Assembly: GCF_963678635.1 (NCBI RefSeq)
Contig: NC_087062.1
Location: 54,818,473 to 54,882,472, forward strand
Reading direction: 5' to 3'
Length of the DNA stretch: 64,000 nucleotides
Origin: Symsagittifera roscoffensis
Taxonomy: Eukaryota; Xenacoelomorpha; Acoela; Convolutidae
Within the stretch, counting starts at the first letter, position 1. Every line of letters begins with the position of its first letter. Below the pieces are notes generated by a model that did no database searches, was not told where the DNA came from, and saw only the letters and a list, made by a program, of their open reading frames with translations. The position numbers were made by a program, and so were the translations under genes. This document shows positions 58,640 through 64,000 of the stretch, one piece after another.

Positions 58640-60640
58640 CTTAGCAAGATAACATTCAGATCTGAAAACACTTGTGAGAACAACTGCCGTAAAAGCAACT
58701 TTTAACTTCTCGGAAACGTGGTTCAGTGAGTCAAACGACCAATTTCTTTGGGTTTCTGACAGTAGAAACTACAACGCTTTTTCATGCGATAGATTTGTTG
58801 AAGCCAGCAAAAATCAAAAGGTGGTTGTGGGGTATGCGCCTAATACCCAAAATGCCGTTATCAAAACCACGGCAAGATCTAAACACTCATCATAAAAATA
58901 CGAAAATATCTGGATTGAAATCCAAATTATCTCTTTAAAAAACAAAAGAAAGCGCATTTGAATATATCAAATAAACCGTGGAAAACAAATAAAATTCTTG
59001 ATTTATCAACTGTTTGATGAACTTGCTAAATCAATTGTCTGTGTGTTATCCTACAATTTCAATTCAATTTTAATGGGTGATTGAAATTTGAATTACCTGA
59101 ATGCAGACGAAAAAGAATATCTTGATACAGCTCTTGTTTTTTTAATGTTTACGTTACCAAGAAAATAGTTGCCACTCACTCTAAAACCCTAATCGACTAT
59201 GTTATAACTAATCTATCTTTGAAAGATCAATCGAAAAATCACTGATATTCAGGCCACCCATTAAAACAGATCACTAAGGCACAATTTCCATAATTGAAAT
59301 AAAGCTTCTCCTAAAAGTATACCACCTCAACGCAAAAACTACAATTAAGACAATTGCTCAGAAAATGAATATGAATGAAACCTTTCTAGATTCATCTGGG
59401 AAACCTCTTACTGGCAAAATGATCATGAGTCAAAGTTCAACATTTTCACCAACAACATGGTACTAATTTCTTCAAAACGTGCAATGCGAAAATCAATTTT
59501 TATCCGCAACGATAAACCAAGAGTGAAATTCTAGGTTGAACTTTGGGAGTAGCATTTTTTTCAGCTAAAAAAAACTGAACTTGAAAATGTAAACTCCAAA
59601 AACATAGCAAACCATCGTGACGCGCGCTCACTCCTCAAGTTTATTTATATGGTGCCTATATCTGCTAACCACCGGAGAAACAGTTACAAATAGTTTTAAA
59701 ATGGCAAATTTGCTTAACTACAACTTTCAATTTTAGGCTGCTTTTATGATAACGTTACGACAACCCAGCCCTCTCTCCTCAAGAATGATTTTAAAAAATC
59801 AACAGATTTTTCACCAGTGCTGATTGCAAATTAGAACTTTAAAATTTCAATTCTGAAAAGCCCTAAGGGCCCTCTGACAACCCAGCCTGGACACTAAAAT
59901 ATGGCTGCAATGAAATATACGCACATCTTACTTTCCTTTTGAATGATAATATTAATTCTCCCGATAAGCTCAAAAAGTCCTTGTCTCAAGAGTATACCAA
60001 AATACAATTCAGAACTACCAGAAAACTACAGGTCAATCTCAAATTAGATGCATTGTCAATTTTTTTCAAAAAAAAACTCCATACAAACAAAAATTGAATA
60101 ATTTTTTTTGCAAAACCTGTTAAGCAACACCAATTCGGTTTCAGAACCTCGAGTTCAACAAACGATGCATTTCTGAATTGCACCGAATCTTTCAAAAAAT
60201 CGATTTATAGCATCATTGTTAGATCTTTTCAAAGCTTTCAATCCTATTGATCATTTGTTTCCACAGCAGAAACCTATAACTTTTACTTTTTCTGAGAATG
60301 CAGTTGAAACGATAGATTCTTTCATCAATTGTCAACAACCTTGAATCAGATTGGATCTCTTTGCATCAAGGTATCCCTTAGGGCATCGTTTTGGGACCGC
60401 TGATTTTTTCTGTAATCACTGACTTAGGCAAACAATTATCTAATCTGTTCAAAAAAGTACAGTATGCAGATGATTCGCTACTCCTTTGTGAAAACCAAAA
60501 AGGCTAAATTAGTTAAAACAAAAACACAAAATAGTTGCAAAATTGTATCAAACTATTTTAATAGTCTTTCACTAAAATTGAACACTAAAAAAAGGAACTT
60601 ATCATTTCCAGCTTAAAACAATTTGATTATCCGGCATTAC
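58640..60640 (+). mobile_element. Decayed LINE (APE endonuclease then reverse transcriptase)
   Basis: At 58674-58895 the frame reads SETWFSESNDQFLW...NYNAFSCDR...VVVGYAP, the early part of a LINE APE-type endonuclease. Near 59170-59215 VATHSKTLIDYVITN matches the endonuclease C-terminus. RT motifs follow: QFGFRTSSSTNDAFLN near 60130, DLFKAFNPIDH near 60220, GIVLGPLIFSVI near 60375, QYADDSLLLC near 60460 and SLSLKLNTKK near 60570. Order and spacing fit one CR1/jockey-like element on plus. Stop codons and frame changes interrupt it throughout, so it is inactive. Confidence 0.75.
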
Positions 60641-61149
60641 TTCTGAGCGGAGTATGAGCAAATTTTTGACTTCACAAGAAAAACAACAGAGCTGGGCCAT
60701 AAAAATCTGCTGCAGTCGTGCTAAGTTTGACTCATCGTCTGATTTAAAATTGCAATCTAACATAACGCTTTTACCCATTTTTCTGGAGTGGAAATTAATA
60801 TGCCATTTTGTGTCATACTGTTGATCTATGATCAAAATGCTTAAATTATTCTTTGTTAGTTTTGCGAACATGTTTTCGTTTTGTTTTCAATAATGTCTGA
60901 CATACACCTACTTAATTGAAACTAATTTCAGTTTGCTTTATGAGTGTTTATTTTTTACTATTATTTTGCTTATAACAAACGGTTACCATAAATAATGTTA
61001 AGACCAGGAGCTATTGGTTTGATTCAGAGGTATATTCTGGACTGATTTAGGCGCAAAAAAGCCAATAGAGTTAAATGAGCGACCAAGGTTTTAAGTTCGT
61101 CGCTTTTTATGTTGTTTATCAATTAAGCAGCAATAGCCAGGTTCCTCTC
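60641..61149. other. Sequence between LINE and gag relic
   Basis: AT-rich; a minus-strand open stretch at 60871-60602 has no recognisable domain and overlaps the LINE end. Possible LINE 3' tail; nothing else supported. Confidence 0.35.
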
Positions 61150-61620
61150 TGAATTTTTTCATCGGGCTTACCCCTATTTCCCGTTTCCTAAAATTTATCG
61201 ATCGACTCATCACCACGCTGACGTCTGTTTTCAATTTTCAGCATGCCTTGTTGAGCTTGTGCTCTTAATTCAAAATGATCCATGAAAAATTTTAAAATTT
61301 TACGGGAACTAATGAGGTCGTTTCCCCAATGAATCATGTCAGTTTATAGTAGTACCCTTTAAATTGTTGGTTGTTACGCTGCATTTCTCCTACCTCGACA
61401 AGCTCTTCTCGAGATGTAGATTTATTACTTCTATCCAGGTGTCTATAAAGCCATCTGAGTCACTCTTGTACTGCGTACGCATATTGGGGACCCGTCTTGA
61501 TTTGTTTTCTCTCAAGGGTTTTGGATAGTTTTGTGATGAATTTCTCGAATTGTTGAAAGGCTCGAACTTTAAAGCGTACATGTTTGTCTCAAGCGACTTG
61601 GCTGAGGAATCTAGGATAGA
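61150..61620 (-). mobile_element. gag capsid relic (Ty3/gypsy)
   Basis: Minus-sense sequence with DSDGFIDTWIEVINLHLE (near 61460), the Gag core motif seen in the large element, followed further along by RRQRGDESIDKF (near 61210). A broken fossil of a related element. The nucleocapsid-like relic at 57401-57586 would follow it on the same strand. Confidence 0.6.
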
Positions 61621-61744
61621 TATCTTCGGTCCAATGGTGGCAACTTGACTCTTAGAGGAAACTCAGAGTTCGGCTGAGGAGGGATTACTAATTTTGGCAT
61701 AGCAAGAGCTGCCCTGGGCAGTTCGTTAGTAATTAACGCAAACG

Positions 61745-62230
61745 TTTTCGGATTTTGCATTACTACCACCCGTCAAACAAAATGCTGTTACAGTATCCAG
61801 TGGATTACCTCAGGGGTTGATTCTCGGACCTTTGATGTCCATCGTCCATATAAATGACCCCCCGAGTGCTCAAAATCGGGAAGCTTTGGTTATGCTGATG
61901 GTTACGAAATTGCATCGACTAACCCTGTAGCAAAAAAAAACAGACGCAAAATTCTTGGCATCACAGGTAGTACATGGAAGCAAAAGATACAATAATTGAG
62001 AAAGTAAACGGGACGAAGGACCTCGGAATTATAGTCACTGATAATTTGAACTGAACAGAGACTGCAAAAACAAGATCAGCCAAAGCTCTGAAGGCGTTAT
62101 ACTCTTTAACTAAAAGTAATATCTCGAAATTAACAACCAAGCATATAAAACTAAAAGCATACCAAACCTATGTTGCCCGATTGTAGGCTATGGCTCAGTC
62201 TACAATCGGGCAACCTTGTTTTTGTAAGCT
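61745..62230 (+). mobile_element. Truncated LINE, RT C-terminal half
   Basis: Reads VSSGLPQGLILGPL and then HINDP near 61800-61860, FGYADGYEIAS near 61885, DLGIIVTDNLN near 62020, then AKALKALYSLTKS and KLKAYQTYV. This is the order of a CR1/jockey-like RT from the SG.PQG..LGPL motif onward. Stops and shifts are present. It is a 5'-truncated copy. Confidence 0.7.
62168..62213. repeat. Perfect hairpin within the LINE fragment
   Basis: GTTGCCCGATTGTAG, an 11-12-base loop, then CTACAATCGGGCAAC: a 15-bp perfect stem at the point where the LINE frame would read PIVGYGS. It may be coincidental to the coding or mark an inverted join. Confidence 0.7.
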
Positions 62231-62929
62231 TTTAATTTTATATACTTTATCGGATTTACTTTTACGTCGTTTCATATTTCACATAATTAATTAATCATAG
62301 GAATATCAAATTATTAAGAAAGAAATCAGATAGAAGCTCAAATTTGAAATTTTTCCTTGACAGCTTACCATAGGTTGTCACATTGTATTCTTCCTTAAAT
62401 GGAGATGAATAAAATTCCTAAAGTTTATTTTTGTTTTCCAGTAACAATTCACTTCATCTGAGGATATATTTTGATGAAAGTTACTGATATATTGAAAAAA
62501 GAATTTTCTATGTAATTAACGTTATATCTTTCCACTAGGTTAAGTTTTCTTGTTCTTGGGTTTTTTTATTTGATCATTTTCATTTTTGATTTTTTGATAA
62601 GCTGGAAGTCCTTTGTTTTAGATATTCTTGTAGTGGCGAACCAATTTCCAGTCAAAAAACTTTGAAAATGGTATTATATAATTTTTCAATTTCAAGTCGG
62701 AGGATGAGTCATACTTTGCGAGATTTCAAGATGTTTTATAGCCCAATTTACTTGTTTTTTGAGTGATATGGTTAGATATGTGGAAATCTGCTTAAAAGAA
62801 TGGTTGGATAAGGTAGATGACATGACTAGCGCATTCATAAGAAAGATTCTTCTTTTAATTGGGAATGGTGTTTCGATTTATTGAACTGTTTTCATTCCGC
62901 GCGCCATTTTTAGCAAAATCATTTTGAAG
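62231..62929. other. AT-rich intergenic sequence
   Basis: No gene or repeat family recognised. Confidence 0.4.
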
Positions 62930-63320
62930 TCTTCCTGGAGTGTTAAAAGTGGTCTAAAACAACTTCAAGATACTTAACATTAGATTTTTTTTTAATTTGT
63001 AGCGTAATTGAGTCTTTTTCTGCATTTGTCCTTGAATATTTTTGACTGAAATCAATGAGATCAGTTTTTTTTGCATTGAGCTTGAGAGAGCGGGATATGA
63101 ATTATTCTGATAAGATTGTGCAATTTTTTTCCAAATGTAATGCAAAATTTTATTTTGTGGTGATCACAAAAGTTAGCGTGTCGTCAGAACATTGCACAGT
63201 TTAGCACGTATTCAATGAATTCTGCTTAGGATCATTTATATACAGATTGCGAATAAGAAGTCCTAGTGCAGTACACTGTGAGACCCCCTGATGAAGAAAT
63301 TTCCAGTTCAATTCAATAAT
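62930..63320 (-). mobile_element. LINE reverse transcriptase fragment, minus strand
   Basis: Read on minus: HQGVSQCTALGLLIRNLYIND near 63290-63230, CSDDTLTFV near 63180 (the YADD position), SLKLNAKKTDLIDFSQ near 63085, and NVKYLEVVLD near 62975. This is LINE RT in the order expected, interrupted by stops. It runs opposite to the other two LINE segments. Confidence 0.7.
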
Positions 63321-64000
63321 ATTTAGAATTTTTTTGCTCTCGGTCGCTTATGAATGAGTTTAACCTTGTTTTCGCGCTTTTTGAAAACATTCGAGTGATA
63401 TGGTTAGAACTCTTTACATTTCTTCCACCGTTCCTCTCGGTCTTCTACCTCTCAAGCTGGCATAAGTACTTGCTCTCTTTAGCATGGCTTAAATTTTGTG
63501 CTTACCGAGCTCGGTCCTGCTCGAATTGAGATGCATCGAATCATCACTCAGCATTTCGTGACCGGCTTGAGCTTCCTTTATGACTTTGTTTTTTTTTTGA
63601 AAAACCCCGCCGTTACGTCTCCAAAAATTTTGCGCATGTTTTCCCAGAGGTAATCGACGGCGTCAAGACCAGTGTTGTTGTTGTTATGGGCATCTGTTGT
63701 CTTGCAGTAGAAGATCAATAGTTTCTCTGAGCGCCTATAAGTAGGTTCAATTTGTCAAAAGCTGAAGAAGACCTTAATGTGATTCCGTCAGATAGTAGTC
63801 GCCTTGGATAATTTGACACCTTTTCCTCGTTTTTGCTTTTTTAGAGTAATGCGATAGCAGCCCACTGATCCCAGCGTTGCATGATACAGTTAAGGTTCGA
63901 GCTTTGTCAAGTTTCGAATAACTATTCCTCAGAGCCAAGCGTTCCTCATTTCTGGCTTTGAAACCATTTTTCGAACTTGTTTTCTAGCTGTTCTCTGGGG
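63321..64000 (-). mobile_element. Possible upstream part of the minus-strand LINE
   Basis: Less AT-rich than its left neighbour. Minus-sense frames near 63980-63830 are basic and charged (ARNEERLALRNSYSKLDKAR), as in the endonuclease-RT spacer of LINEs, but no diagnostic motif was found. Confidence 0.35.

Overview
The window looks like nuclear DNA from an invertebrate animal. It is AT-rich, has small GT-AG introns, AATAAA poly(A) signals, APE-type LINEs and Ty3/gypsy LTR elements. I cannot name the species. A splice acceptor lies a few bases before the ATG in two gene contexts, which would suit a spliced-leader lineage such as larvaceans, but that is a guess.

Layout. 1-~1160: the 3' end of a plus-strand LTR retrotransposon (pol tail, polypurine tract, LTR start). 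1.16-11.3 kb: mostly gene-free AT-rich DNA holding an old ~0.78-kb tandem duplication, two ~0.9-kb foldback elements inside a ~1.49-kb tandem duplication, and a weathered LTR relic near 9.1 kb. 11.3-39.1 kb: one very large, broken minus-strand Ty3/gypsy fossil between two diverged LTRs. Read on the minus strand its order is LTR, 35-bp minisatellite leader, gag, protease, a 4.77-kb near-perfect repeat of leader-gag-protease, reverse transcriptase, RNase H, acidic linker, and then a ~10-kb GC-richer block of unassigned coding-like sequence before the other LTR. 39.5-40.6 kb: a non-autonomous hAT-like element. 41.3-43.5 kb: two host genes arranged tail to tail, a 242-aa coiled-coil-like protein on plus and a ~172-aa probably secreted protein on minus. 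43.5-53.9 kb: tRNA-related repeats headed by a hairpin, plus a 4.65-kb direct tandem duplication whose units each carry a short gene resembling arylamine N-acetyltransferase (NAT). 53.9-64 kb: another recent 688-bp tandem duplication, gag relics, and three decayed LINE segments.

Two themes run through the window. One is repeated local tandem duplication at scales from 0.69 to 4.8 kb, several near-identical and with 3-4 base microhomology at the joints, so either real recent events or assembly artefacts. The other is heavy retroelement load with nested insertion. The only convincing host genes are the two at 41-43.5 kb and the NAT-like pair; I see no functional link between them. All translations and comparisons were made by eye, so percent identities are not given and boundaries marked approximate may shift by tens of bases.
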